64,000 nt of DNA from RUG11247 sp045649485 (GCA_045649485.1 JAZRPZ010000001.1:1-64000), one strand, 5' to 3'; positions 43,860-52,786 are shown, numbered from the stretch's first letter. Numbers and translations: made by a program. The notes: generated from the letters alone by a model not told the origin.

Positions 43860-43888
43860 TTGTATTCGGAAGCATTTGGCAGTATAAT
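43860..43888 (+). promoter_or_regulatory. Promoter of gdhA
   Basis: TTGTAT (43860-43865), 17 bp, TATAAT (43883-43888). Confidence 0.7.
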
Positions 43889-43935
43889 GTCATACATCGA
43901 AATTATTTTTTGCACTGTTCAAGGGGGCATATGCC

Positions 43936-45267
43936 ATGTCTTATGTAAACGACGTTCTTCAGAATCTTATCGCAAAGGATCCCGGCCAGACCGAGTTCAT
44001 TCAGGCCGCTACCGAAGTTCTCAAATCCATCGAGCCCGTTTTTGAAAAGCATCCCGAATATGAAAAGGAATCCCTGCTTGAGCGCCTCGTTGAGCCCGAG
44101 CGCATCATCCAGTTCCGCGTTCCGTGGGTTGATGACAGCGGCAAGGTACGCGTAAACCGCGGCTACCGCATTCAGTACAATTCCGCCATCGGTCCCTACA
44201 AGGGCGGTCTGAGACTCCACCCCACCGTAAACCTTTCCATCATGAAATTCCTCGCCTTTGAGCAGACCTTCAAAAACAGCCTTACCGGTCTGGCAATGGG
44301 CGGCGGCAAGGGCGGCAGCGACTTTGATCCCAAGGGCAAGTCCGACCGCGAAGTCATGGCCTTCTGCCAGAGCTTTATGACCGAACTGTACCGTCATATC
44401 GGCGCAGATACCGACGTGCCCGCAGGCGATATCGGCGTGGGTGCTCGCGAGATCGGCTATCTCTACGGTCAGTACAGGCGCATCACCAATGAGTACACCG
44501 GCGTTCTCACCGGCAAGGGCCTGACCTACGGCGGCTCTCTCGCCCGCAAGCAGGCAACCGGCTACGGTCTGGTATATTTCACCAGCGAAATGCTGGCTGT
44601 CAAGGGCAGCTCCTTCGTCGGCAAGACCGTCATCGTTTCCGGCTCCGGCAACGTTGCCATCTATGCAGCCGAAAAGGCAACCACCCTCGGCGCAAAGGTC
44701 GTTGCAATGTGCGATTCCAACGGCTGGGTATATGATGAGCACGGCATCGACCTGAACATCATCAAGAACATCAAGGAAGTCCGCCGCGCCCGCATCAGCG
44801 AATACGTTGTTGCCCGTCCCAATGCTGAATATCACGAAGGCAAGGGCATCTGGTCTGTGAAGTGCGATATCGCTCTTCCCTGCGCCACTCAGGGCGAACT
44901 GGACATTGAAGACGCAAAGACTCTGGTTGCAAACGGCGTAATGTGCGTTGCAGAAGGCGCCAACATGCCCACTTCTCTGGAAGCCACCGAATACTTCATC
45001 GAAAACGGCATACTGTTTGCTCCCGGCAAGGCTGCAAACGCCGGCGGCGTAGCCACCTCCGGTCTGGAAATGAGCCAGAATTCTCAGCGCCTGAGCTGGA
45101 GCTTCGAAGAAGTAGACGCAAAGCTGCACGACATCATGGTAAACATCCACAAGAACACCTACGAGGCATCCATTGAATACGGCAAGCCCGGCAACTACGT
45201 TGTCGGCGCAAACATCGCCGGCTTCCTGAAGGTAGCAGAGGCAATGATGGCTCAGGGCGTAATCTGA
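43936..45267 (+). CDS. gdhA: Glutamate dehydrogenase, NADP-type
   Basis: 443 aa, hexameric family I length. Substrate site FRVPWVDDSGKVRVNRGYR, IGPYKGGLRLHP with a key Lys, and GGGKGGSDFDPKGKSD (about 121-136) with the catalytic Lys; Rossmann loop GSGNVAIYAAEKA (about 236). It aminates 2-oxoglutarate with ammonium and NADPH. The cofactor is inferred from overall similarity to GdhA, not from a decisive residue. AGGGGG precedes the ATG. Single gene with its own promoter. Confidence 0.95.
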   Translation: MSYVNDVLQNLIAKDPGQTEFIQAATEVLKSIEPVFEKHPEYEKESLLERLVEPERIIQFRVPWVDDSGKVRVNRGYRIQYNSAIGPYKGGLRLHPTVNLSIMKFLAFEQTFKNSLTGLAMGGGKGGSDFDPKGKSDREVMAFCQSFMTELYRHIGADTDVPAGDIGVGAREIGYLYGQYRRITNEYTGVLTGKGLTYGGSLARKQATGYGLVYFTSEMLAVKGSSFVGKTVIVSGSGNVAIYAAEKATTLGAKVVAMCDSNGWVYDEHGIDLNIIKNIKEVRRARISEYVVARPNAEYHEGKGIWSVKCDIALPCATQGELDIEDAKTLVANGVMCVAEGANMPTSLEATEYFIENGILFAPGKAANAGGVATSGLEMSQNSQRLSWSFEEVDAKLHDIMVNIHKNTYEASIEYGKPGNYVVGANIAGFLKVAEAMMAQGVI

Positions 45268-45276
45268 TAAACACTC

Positions 45277-45575
45277 CCCCACAGGGACTCCATTTTTGGA
45301 GTTCTTCAGAGCATCAAAAAACTGAGGTTTTTTGACGCGAAGGAAGAGAAGCCTGCGGTTGCCTGAAATTCTCACGAATTTCCGAGCGGCAACCTGACTG
45401 GCAGGTATTCATTTTCCTCCACAAATGCAAGCATTTGCTCCCGGAAAATGCAGGACTGACGTACACGCCGTCAGTCCTGATTGATATGTTATATTGTATA
45501 CGTCTATCCTACTCTTATCCATACCTTTTTGACAGACACAGGGACTCCATTTTTGGGAGTTCCTGTTTTTTTGCA
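45277..45575 (+). repeat. Hairpin-rich block flanked by near-identical direct repeats
   Basis: CACAGGGACTCCATTTTTGG followed by (G)AGTTC occurs at 45279-45305 and again at 45537-45563. The second copy is a full terminator with a run of T; the first lacks the T-run. Between them lie four hairpins: GCATCAAAAAAC/GTTTTTTGACGC (45311-45338), GGTTGCC/GGCAACC (45357-45394), CATTTTCC/GGAAAATG with an inner CAAATG/CATTTG (45409-45450), and CAGGACTGACG/CGTCAGTCCTG (45451-45479). No reading frame is convincing. Confidence 0.65.
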
Positions 45576-45615
45576 TCTGTGATATAATTAGAAAAAACGA
45601 TACGGAGGCATCGCC

Positions 45616-46713
45616 ATGTATCTCGATATGCTTACAAACCATCGCCGTGCGCTTCATAAAATACCCGAACTTAAATATGACCTGCCCAAAACCCAGGCTT
45701 ACATAATCGAAACCCTCAAAGAATTCAACTGCGAAATCTCCACCGCCGCCGAGCACGGCGTTCTGGCATATTTCCACAACAACAAGCCCGCCACCGTGGC
45801 ATTCCGTACCGATATGGACGCGCTGCCCGTTGCCGAGGCAAATACCCATGATTATATCTCCACCCACCCCGGCTGCATGCACGCCTGCGGTCACGACGGA
45901 CACATGGCAATAATGCTGACCTTCGCAAAGTGGGTAAACGAAAACCTCGCCTCTCTCGACCGAAATGTATTGCTGATTTTCCAGCCTGCAGAGGAAAGCG
46001 GCGGCGGCGGCGAAAAGATAACCGACACCGGAGTTCTCGTTCAGCGCAATGTGGACAGGATATTCGCGCTGCACGTTGAGCCCTCCATGCCCGTAGGCAC
46101 CATCGCTTCCCGACCCGGCCCCTTCTTCGCAAGAGCCAGCGAAATTCACCTCGATATCATCGGCGCGGCAGGTCACGCCGCAACTCCCGGCGCAGGCAAG
46201 GATTCTCTCGCAGCCGCAGTAGATTTCGTATATGAATCCTACAAAGCCGAATCCGAGCTCCCCGCAAAAGACCCCCGCAGGCTGAAATTCTGCATGATAG
46301 AGGCAGGCACCACCACCAATATCGTAGCAAGCGAATCCCACGTAAAGGGCACCCTGCGCACCTATGCCGAGGAAGATTTCGACAGTCTGTTCAAGCGCAT
46401 GAGCGATATCGCCGATGAAGTCAGCGAAAGATACGGCGTCACCGCATCCCTCAACATCCACAGCGGCTATCCCGCGCTCATCAACGATGCCGCACTCTAC
46501 GAAAAGGCCTGCAGCATCGCTGATATAACCTATGTGCCCAACCCCTATTTCCTCGGTGAAGATTTCTCCTACTATACCCGTCAGGCGCCCGCCGTGCTTT
46601 TCCAGATAGGTCTGGGCACCGGCATTCCCCTGCACTCCTCCAATTTCGATTTCGACGAAAAGGCACTGGAGACGGGTCTCGACCTCTACATAAAACTGGC
46701 TGAAATGGAGTGA
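45616..46713 (+). CDS. M20-family amidohydrolase (peptidase M20D)
   Basis: 365 aa. Metal ligands are expected in MHACGHDGHMA (about 91-101) and PAEESGGGGE (about 126), with a HVEPSMPVG loop and a C-terminal GEDFSYY His/Glu region. A dimerisation domain lies at about 175-285. Relatives remove acyl groups from amino acids: N-acetyldiaminopimelate deacetylase, IAA-amino acid hydrolase or hippurate hydrolase. Exact substrate unclear. GGAGG lies before the ATG. It is first gene of a cluster with a zinc-ribbon protein and GH32. Confidence 0.88.
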   Translation: MYLDMLTNHRRALHKIPELKYDLPKTQAYIIETLKEFNCEISTAAEHGVLAYFHNNKPATVAFRTDMDALPVAEANTHDYISTHPGCMHACGHDGHMAIMLTFAKWVNENLASLDRNVLLIFQPAEESGGGGEKITDTGVLVQRNVDRIFALHVEPSMPVGTIASRPGPFFARASEIHLDIIGAAGHAATPGAGKDSLAAAVDFVYESYKAESELPAKDPRRLKFCMIEAGTTTNIVASESHVKGTLRTYAEEDFDSLFKRMSDIADEVSERYGVTASLNIHSGYPALINDAALYEKACSIADITYVPNPYFLGEDFSYYTRQAPAVLFQIGLGTGIPLHSSNFDFDEKALETGLDLYIKLAEME

Positions 46714-46717
46714 TTTT

Positions 46718-46990
46718 ATGCGCTGTGCATGCCATAACTGCGGTGAATACATGGTCCATTCTGAAAGCCTGACCCTGGGCTGCGTCTGCCCCGGCTGCGG
46801 ACGCCGCTGTACCGATTGCCTCGGCACCGGCACACTGCTGAGCAAGGAAGATTTCAAAAAGCTGGCGAAGGACCCGCTCTTTGCAAGGGATTTCGGCGCA
46901 AACGCATTCTTTATCAAGCCCGCCGGACACGACGACAAGCCCGTTGTATTCAACGAGCCCCAGCGCGAGGAGGATATGTATGGCGACTGA
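46718..46990 (+). CDS. Small Cys-rich zinc-ribbon-like protein
   Basis: 90 aa. Three CxxC pairs (CHNCGEY, CPGCGRR, CTDC) within the first 35 residues suggest a zinc ribbon or rubredoxin-like knuckle; the rest is charged and has no known motif. The ATG is 4 nt after the M20 stop, using GGAG at the end of that gene, and its last 11 nt overlap the start of GH32, so it is translationally coupled on both sides. Function unknown. Confidence 0.7.
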   Translation: MRCACHNCGEYMVHSESLTLGCVCPGCGRRCTDCLGTGTLLSKEDFKKLAKDPLFARDFGANAFFIKPAGHDDKPVVFNEPQREEDMYGD

Positions 46991-48284
46991 CGGCAAGCGC
47001 GATTACCGCCCAAAGTTCCACTACACTCCCGAAAAAGGCTGGATAAACGACCCCAACGGTCTGGTCTTCGACGGCGAAAAATATCATCTCTTTGCCCAGC
47101 ATTATCCGGATGACACCAAGTGGGGCCCCATGCACTGGAGCCATGCCGTCAGCACGGATATGATACACTGGCAGCATATGCCCATCGCACTGTATCCCGA
47201 TAAGCTCGGCATGTGCTTCTCCGGCAGTGCCTGTGTGAAGGACGGCAAAGTGGCGCTGATGTACACTTCCCATGGCGACATGGAACGTCAGTCCGTAGCT
47301 TTTTCCGATGATAACGTGAATTTCATGCCCTATGCAGCCAACCCCGTAATAGACAATCCCGGTCTCAGGGACTATCGCGACCCCAAGATGTTCCCCAATA
47401 CATTCACGGGAAAATACGGCGTTGCGGTTGCCGCCGGCAACCATGTGGAATTTTTCGCATCCTCCGACCTCATCAGTTGGGAAAAGACCGGCGAATTTTC
47501 CGACCAGGCGCACGTAAGCGGTATTCACGAATGCCCCGATATGTTCCCACTCACCGCCCCTGACGGCAGCACGGTCTACTGCATGATAGCCAGCATGATA
47601 GTGCCCGAAGGCGGCAACCGCACTCAGTATGTGCTGGGCGATTTTGACGGCAAGACCTTCTCCCTCACCCATCCCTTCTGCGAAAGAGAATGGCTGGACG
47701 CAGGCTGGGATAATTACGCCGGCGTGACATTCTGGGGCACCGAAAACACCGTAATGATGGGCTGGGCTTCCTGCTGGCGATATGCCCACAAGCTGCCCAC
47801 AGGCGTTTTCTGCGGCGCCATGACCTTCCCCCGCGAGCTTTCCCTTGCAGAAACCAAAGCCGGTCTCAGGCTTGCCCAGAAGCCTCTCGTGAACAATATA
47901 ACCGGCGAATACGTCAAAACCGATAAGCTGCCCTCTGAAACATTCCGCATCCGCGCGAAGGCGGAAGGCGATTTCTCCATAACTCTCGCAAATTCCGCCG
48001 GCGACAAGCTTACATTCTCCCTGAAGGACGGCAAGTACACCGTCGACCGCAGCCTTTCCGGCGAATGCGGCGATGCCGAGGAGATACTGACCGACTGCGC
48101 AGCAGCAACTCGTGCCCGTTATGCGGACGGCGCAGCCGAAATCGACATTCTCTTCGATGTAAGCCTTCTGGAAGTATTCGCAGACAGCGGCAGCTATGCA
48201 TCGACCACCGCAGTCTTCCCCACCACACCCTACGAATACATAATCGCCGAAGGCTGTGAATTCGAGGTAGCTCCTCTCATCTGA
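46980..48284 (+). CDS. Glycoside hydrolase family 32 (sucrose-6-phosphate hydrolase/fructanase)
   Basis: 434 aa. The three GH32 catalytic blocks are present: WINDPNG (about 21, nucleophile Asp), YRDPKMF (about 134, transition-state Asp) and HECPDMF (about 184, acid/base Glu). A five-bladed propeller (1-300) is followed by a C-terminal beta sandwich. It splits beta-fructosides such as sucrose, sucrose-6-phosphate or fructo-oligosaccharides. No signal peptide, so intracellular. GAGGAGG lies 6 nt before the ATG. No PTS or sugar transporter is adjacent. Confidence 0.93.
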   Translation: MATDGKRDYRPKFHYTPEKGWINDPNGLVFDGEKYHLFAQHYPDDTKWGPMHWSHAVSTDMIHWQHMPIALYPDKLGMCFSGSACVKDGKVALMYTSHGDMERQSVAFSDDNVNFMPYAANPVIDNPGLRDYRDPKMFPNTFTGKYGVAVAAGNHVEFFASSDLISWEKTGEFSDQAHVSGIHECPDMFPLTAPDGSTVYCMIASMIVPEGGNRTQYVLGDFDGKTFSLTHPFCEREWLDAGWDNYAGVTFWGTENTVMMGWASCWRYAHKLPTGVFCGAMTFPRELSLAETKAGLRLAQKPLVNNITGEYVKTDKLPSETFRIRAKAEGDFSITLANSAGDKLTFSLKDGKYTVDRSLSGECGDAEEILTDCAAATRARYADGAAEIDILFDVSLLEVFADSGSYASTTAVFPTTPYEYIIAEGCEFEVAPLI

Positions 48285-48306
48285 TCACGAAAGCGGGGTG
48301 CATTCA

Positions 48307-49422
48307 TTGAAACGGTTCATTTTTATGCTGCTCATTCTGCTCATCGCAGTACCTGCTCATGCGCAGACCCGTATGGACACAATAAACGTGGGCAAAGGCG
48401 ACGCCATAATCATACAGACCGAAGGCTGCACCGTGCTTATCGATACAGGAAAGGGCTATGCCTGCGGGCGGCTGAGACATGCCTTTGAAGAATTGGGCAT
48501 CGACCGGCTCGACGCGGTATTCATAACCCACGTGGATTCCGACCACATCGAAGGCCTGCAATTCCTTACGGAATCCGGCATAGAAGTAGATGCATGGTAC
48601 GCAAGCCCCTTTTTCTTTGAATACAAGGAGAAGAAGCATCCGCTGAACAAGCTGGATCTGAATGTTACCTGGCTCGAAGCAGGTGATATCGTGAACATTG
48701 GCGAAGCCGAATTCAGCGTGCTCGCACCCATAGTCAAAAGCGAGACCGAAGAAAACGACAATTCGCTGGTGATGATGCTCACCACGCCCGACGGCAGGAT
48801 ACTCCTCACCGGCGACATGGAATATCCCGAGGAAATGACTCTGCTGAATTCCGATGCAGACCTTGACTGCGATATCCTCAAGGTATCCAACCACGGCGAC
48901 GGCGATGCCACAAGCGGAGAATTCATACTCCGCGCAGCTCCCGAATACGCGGTCATATCCACCAATTCTTACGAAAAAACAGATACCCCCGACCCCGGCG
49001 TGGTCTCCTCGCTGCAGAGAGCGGGCGCTGAGGTTTTCGTAACTCAGGATTCCGATACGGTGACTGCGATAATGGACAGCGGCAGTATATCTGTCACTCA
49101 TACCTTCTGGGAATATATCCCCGACCACAGCGGTGTGACCCTTGAGATAGACAAGGAAAATGAACTGTTCATCATAAAGAATCCTACCGGCCAGAATATC
49201 CCCATGGCAGGCTGGTATCTCTATTCCGATTCCGGAAACGAGCTGTTCATCATCGGCAGCGGCATACTGCCCGCCAACGGCAGCATAACGGTAGGCACAA
49301 AGACCTCTCCGGCCGATACATACGATATCTACTGGGATGAAAAGAACGTCATCGCCAACAAGAAAGACGATCTTATCTCCCTGTATGACGAAAACGGCAT
49401 ATTCATATTCAGCTCTTACTGA
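48307..49422 (+). CDS. Secreted ComEC-like beta-lactamase-fold protein with lamin-tail domain
   Basis: 371 aa from a TTG start with GGGGTG 6 nt upstream. A signal peptide (KRFIFMLLILLIAVPAHA) leads into a metallo-beta-lactamase fold: DTGKG, THVDSDHIEG (about 75-84, HxDxDH metal motif), LLTGDMEY and VSNHGDGDATSGE. The arrangement is that of the hydrolase part of ComEC/Rec2. The C-terminus (about 283-371, NELFIIKNPTGQNIPMAGWY) looks like a lamin-tail domain. It probably acts on extracellular nucleic acid or a phosphoester; the substrate is unproven. Confidence 0.83.
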   Translation: MKRFIFMLLILLIAVPAHAQTRMDTINVGKGDAIIIQTEGCTVLIDTGKGYACGRLRHAFEELGIDRLDAVFITHVDSDHIEGLQFLTESGIEVDAWYASPFFFEYKEKKHPLNKLDLNVTWLEAGDIVNIGEAEFSVLAPIVKSETEENDNSLVMMLTTPDGRILLTGDMEYPEEMTLLNSDADLDCDILKVSNHGDGDATSGEFILRAAPEYAVISTNSYEKTDTPDPGVVSSLQRAGAEVFVTQDSDTVTAIMDSGSISVTHTFWEYIPDHSGVTLEIDKENELFIIKNPTGQNIPMAGWYLYSDSGNELFIIGSGILPANGSITVGTKTSPADTYDIYWDEKNVIANKKDDLISLYDENGIFIFSSY

Positions 49423-49425
49423 ATA

Positions 49426-49466
49426 AAACATCACCTCCGTGGAACACTTTCACGGAGGTGATGTTT
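49426..49466 (+). promoter_or_regulatory. Perfect 16-bp hairpin covering the ldh ribosome binding site
   Basis: AAACATCACCTCCGTG (49426-49441) pairs without mismatch with CACGGAGGTGATGTTT (49451-49466); loop 9 nt. The GGAGGTG binding site (49454-49460) lies inside the right arm and the ATG begins on the next base. It may be a terminator for the preceding gene, a translational switch for ldh, or both. Confidence 0.75.
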
Positions 49467-50414
49467 ATGCATAAAATAGCGATTATAGGTGCGGGGCAGG
49501 TAGGCTCCGCCGTAGCCTACACACTGGCACTCTCCTCTCTTGCCGGAGAGATATCCCTTATCGACATAGACGAATGCCGCGCCCGCGGCGAAGCAATGGA
49601 TATAACCCACGGCATGCCCCTCTGCCCGCCCGCAAAAATATCCGGCGGCGGATATGAGCTGCTCGATGGCGCAGATATGGTCATAATGACTGCAGGCGCA
49701 AGTCAGGAACCCGGAGAGACCCGCCGCGCACTGGCAGGCAGAAATCTGAAGATAATGGACGCTGCCGCAAGACAGATATGCGCACGCTGTCCCGCATGCA
49801 TACTGCTTATAGTCACAAATCCCGTGGATGTGCTCACCCGCGCCGCAATACAGATGACAGGTTTCCCCTCAAGGCGCGTATTCGGCAGCGGCACAACGCT
49901 CGATACACTGAGGCTTCGCTCCATGCTGGCAGAACACACGGGCCTTGACCCCCGCAATATCCACGGCTTCGTTCTTGGCGAGCATGGCGACAGCGAGCTG
50001 CCCGCATGGAGCAGTGTATCCATATCCGGTATGACAATGGATGAATATTGCCGCGACTGCGGTCAATGTGACTGGCAGATGCCTGCCCGCATGGAAGCCG
50101 CATTCGATGCAGATGTACGAAGGGCCGCATATCGCGTGATAGACATGAAGGGTTCTACAAATTACGCCATTGCACTGGCGGTACGCAGGATAGTTCAGGC
50201 AGTTTTGCGGGACGAAAGATCGATACTCACGGTATCTTCCCTCCTGAGCGGGCAGTACGGAATCCATGATGTATGCCTCAGCCTTCCGTGCGTGATAGGC
50301 AGACACGGCGTAGACCGCGTGATACCCATAAAGCTCACTCCCGATGAGGAAATATCCCTCAGACACAGTGCCGATGCGATACGTTCCACAAGTTTCATAC
50401 CTCAATATACCTGA
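49467..50414 (+). CDS. ldh: L-lactate dehydrogenase
   Basis: 315 aa, typical length. NAD loop GAGQVGSAVA (about 7-16), SLIDIDE (Asp for NAD), VTNPVDVLT, and the active-site signature LGEHGDSE (about 170-177) with the catalytic His. It reduces pyruvate to lactate, regenerating NAD. MDH is less likely because the GSGTTLDTLRLR segment follows the LDH pattern. The start at 49467 has GGAGGTG 6 nt upstream; an ATG at 49461 abuts that site. Confidence 0.93.
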   Translation: MHKIAIIGAGQVGSAVAYTLALSSLAGEISLIDIDECRARGEAMDITHGMPLCPPAKISGGGYELLDGADMVIMTAGASQEPGETRRALAGRNLKIMDAAARQICARCPACILLIVTNPVDVLTRAAIQMTGFPSRRVFGSGTTLDTLRLRSMLAEHTGLDPRNIHGFVLGEHGDSELPAWSSVSISGMTMDEYCRDCGQCDWQMPARMEAAFDADVRRAAYRVIDMKGSTNYAIALAVRRIVQAVLRDERSILTVSSLLSGQYGIHDVCLSLPCVIGRHGVDRVIPIKLTPDEEISLRHSADAIRSTSFIPQYT

Positions 50415-50415
50415 A

Positions 50416-50456
50416 AAAACAGGCGGCAGTAACCGAATACTGCCGCCTGTTTTTCA
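50416..50456. terminator. Bidirectional terminator
   Basis: AAAACAGGCGGCAGT pairs with ACTGCCGCCTGTTTT, between ldh and the convergent racemase gene, whose stop codon overlaps the edge. Confidence 0.88.
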
Positions 50457-51245
50457 GATATATGCCGTTCCTTCGCAGACTATCCTTACACTGCCTTCTA
50501 TGCTCACTGCGGAAACTCCGTCATTCCACTGCGCAGACACATTTATCGTGCCTCCGGGCTGTGCAAGGGAGATATTCACGCTTTCTTTCTTCTCCCATGC
50601 GGTCATAGCGCCTACCGCCGCACTGCCGCTGCCGCAGCCGCGCTCCCAGATCATAGTATCTGTGGATTTCACATACACAAGCGGAATCAACTGCGATCTT
50701 CCGGGCGAATACAGCATAAGCCCTACCGCCTCGTCATCTAGCATGGCTGCTATCTCGCGCAGTATCTCTTCCGCGCCGGTACGCATGCTGTCCGGATCTT
50801 CACATTTCAGCACAACATGGGTAATTCCGGGCATATGCACCATTGCATATCCGTTCAGCTTTTCTATGTTTTCGGGCAGAGGCATATGAGTACGGCAGGA
50901 ATAACTTTCACCGTCATACGCCACGCGGCAGCTCAGCAGCGTCTGTGCGCCGGATATCTCAACAGGTATCTCCTTTGTCTCCCCTGCCTCGATTCCCGCT
51001 CCGCGGGCTATCAGCGCCGCCATGCACATCGTAGCGTTACCGCAGAATTCGCCGCCCATCATCTGAAGGCGCGCTATCGCTCCGGGCATGGTAGGCTCTT
51101 CCACAAAACCTGCCTGCTCTGCAAATACGCCTGCATAATCAATGAGCGACGCAGCCACACGGCTGTGCTCCGCGCGGGGCACAGCCGTGGTCACGATAAC
51201 AGTCATATTCTGCGTAGGACTCAGCTTTACGAAATCAAGCTTCAT
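50454..51245 (-). CDS. DapF-fold amino acid racemase, CntK (histidine racemase)-like
   Basis: 263 aa. Both catalytic Cys motifs of the diaminopimelate epimerase fold are present: GGEFCGNATM (about 65-74) and WERGCGSGSAAVG (about 210-222). The N-terminus reads KLSPTQNMTVIV instead of the GLGNDFV of DapF. The NMT form, EQAGFVEE, VGLMLY and QPGG segments resemble staphylococcal CntK, a histidine racemase. It overlaps the amino-acid transporter ATPase gene by four bases (ATGA), so it belongs to that operon. A dedicated amino-acid racemase is therefore more likely than lysine-pathway DapF. Substrate unproven. Confidence 0.72.
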   Translation of the reverse strand: MKLDFVKLSPTQNMTVIVTTAVPRAEHSRVAASLIDYAGVFAEQAGFVEEPTMPGAIARLQMMGGEFCGNATMCMAALIARGAGIEAGETKEIPVEISGAQTLLSCRVAYDGESYSCRTHMPLPENIEKLNGYAMVHMPGITHVVLKCEDPDSMRTGAEEILREIAAMLDDEAVGLMLYSPGRSQLIPLVYVKSTDTMIWERGCGSGSAAVGAMTAWEKKESVNISLAQPGGTINVSAQWNDGVSAVSIEGSVRIVCEGTAYI

Positions 51246-51997
51246 TGCGCAAACCTCGAAAGGAAATGTATGGTACGTTCCTGAGTAGGATGGGTAATGA
51301 TCTCGGGACCGCCCTGCTCAACTATTGCGCCGCCATCCATAAACACGATATGATCGGATACATCGCGGGCAAAGCTCATCTCATGGGTAACGATAACCAT
51401 GGTCATATTCTCTGCCGCAAGGTCGCGGATGACCTTCAGTATCTCACCCGTCAGTTCCGGGTCGAGAGCGCTGGTAGGCTCATCAAAAAAGAGGATCTTC
51501 GGCTTCATGGCGAGGGCACGGGCGATAGACACGCGCTGCTGCTGTCCGCCGGAAAGCTGATAGGGATAAGCATTCTCCTTATCCGAAAGACCCATCTCGC
51601 GCAGCAGTTCACGGGCTTCTTCGTATACCTCTTCCTTTTTCCTGCCCTGCACCAGCATGGGCGCCTCGGTGATATTCTTCATTACCGAATAATGAGGGAA
51701 CAGGTTGAAATTCTGGAACACCAGTCCGAAAGTCTGGCGCACCTTCTTGAGTTCCGCCTGTGATGCATATACGCTCTTTCCGTCCACATTGCGCACGGCG
51801 GTCACATCAAGATACTTCATCTCGCCGCCGTCCATGGTCTCAAGCAGTGTGGCACACCTGAGCAAGGTGGACTTACCCGAACCGGAAGGACCGATTATGG
51901 AGACGACCTGACCTTCGTCTACGCTGAGGCTTATATCGCCCAGCACCAGATTATCGCCAAAGCTTTTGCGGCAGTGGTTTATCTCAAGTATTCTCAT
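51242..51997 (-). CDS. Polar amino-acid ABC transporter ATPase
   Basis: 251 aa, GlnQ/HisP type. Walker A GPSGSGKST, Q-loop FQNFNLFPHYSVMKN, signature LSGGQQQRVSIARAL, Walker B ILFFDEPTSALD and H-loop VTHEMSFARD. It powers the adjacent permease. Coupled by a four-base overlap to the racemase gene; the permease gene lies 16 bp upstream. Confidence 0.93.
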   Translation of the reverse strand: MRILEINHCRKSFGDNLVLGDISLSVDEGQVVSIIGPSGSGKSTLLRCATLLETMDGGEMKYLDVTAVRNVDGKSVYASQAELKKVRQTFGLVFQNFNLFPHYSVMKNITEAPMLVQGRKKEEVYEEARELLREMGLSDKENAYPYQLSGGQQQRVSIARALAMKPKILFFDEPTSALDPELTGEILKVIRDLAAENMTMVIVTHEMSFARDVSDHIVFMDGGAIVEQGGPEIITHPTQERTIHFLSRFAQ

Positions 51998-52013
51998 ATC
52001 AAAGCCCCTCCTC

Positions 52014-52730
52014 TCACCTGTAGTAATTCAGGCTCTTCTCGATGCGGGACATGACGAATGCCACCGCAGAATTGAACACATAGTAGAACACGCCCGCAAT
52101 TATGAAGGGCATGAAGCTGGACTGGGAATTGGCTATCTGTTTGCCGATGGTGAACATCTCCTGATAGGCTACGGTAAAGGCCATGGAGGTGTCCTTTACG
52201 AGGGTTATTATCTCGTTGGTAACAGAGGGCAGTATGCGCTTGATGACCTGAGGCAGTATTATGCGCATGAATGTCTGCACCTTGCTGTAACCCAGTACTG
52301 CCGCCGCCTCATACTGACCGACCGGCATGGATTCTATGCCTCCGCGATAAATCTCTGCGAAATAGGCAGCATAGTTAATTGAGAAGCCAACGATAATGGA
52401 CACAAGCTTTTCGCCGGGAATGCGGAAAAATGCGCTGCCCACAACAAACGCCTCCAGCCATGCGATGCCGTTTGCGGCTGCCACATCCTTCAGCATTTCG
52501 CCGATATAGAACGGGCCGTAGGTTACCGCCAGCAGCTGCAGCATAAGCGGCGTACCGCGCAGTATCGATATGATTCCCTGCATGATTCCGCGTATCACCG
52601 CGAAACGCGACTTGCGCAGCAATGCCATCAAAAGGCCCAGCGGCAGCGAGAACAGTATCGTCAGAAAAAATATACCGCAGGTCCTGCCGAGACCTTCACT
52701 CATTTTCTGTATCATTACTGCGATCGTCAT
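52014..52730 (-). CDS. Polar amino-acid ABC transporter permease
   Basis: 238 aa, HisM/GlnP family. About five helices and the EAA loop AAVLGYSKVQTFMRIILPQ; RGTPLMLQLL is the conserved segment before it. A single permease gene implies a homodimer. The ATG at 52730 has AGGGG 8 nt upstream; a longer frame to 52775 would start inside the intergenic hairpin. Confidence 0.92.
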   Translation of the reverse strand: MTIAVMIQKMSEGLGRTCGIFFLTILFSLPLGLLMALLRKSRFAVIRGIMQGIISILRGTPLMLQLLAVTYGPFYIGEMLKDVAAANGIAWLEAFVVGSAFFRIPGEKLVSIIVGFSINYAAYFAEIYRGGIESMPVGQYEAAAVLGYSKVQTFMRIILPQVIKRILPSVTNEIITLVKDTSMAFTVAYQEMFTIGKQIANSQSSFMPFIIAGVFYYVFNSAVAFVMSRIEKSLNYYR

Positions 52731-52750
52731 TTGTAATTCCCCTTTACAAT

Positions 52751-52786
52751 GGCAAAGGGTTATCGCTTTTGCCATAACCCTTTGCC
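52751..52786 (-). promoter_or_regulatory. Intercistronic hairpin in amino-acid transporter operon
   Basis: GGCAAAGGGTTAT (52751-52763) pairs with ATAACCCTTTGCC (52774-52786), without a T-run on the minus strand. It probably stabilises the binding-protein message or reduces downstream expression. Confidence 0.6.
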
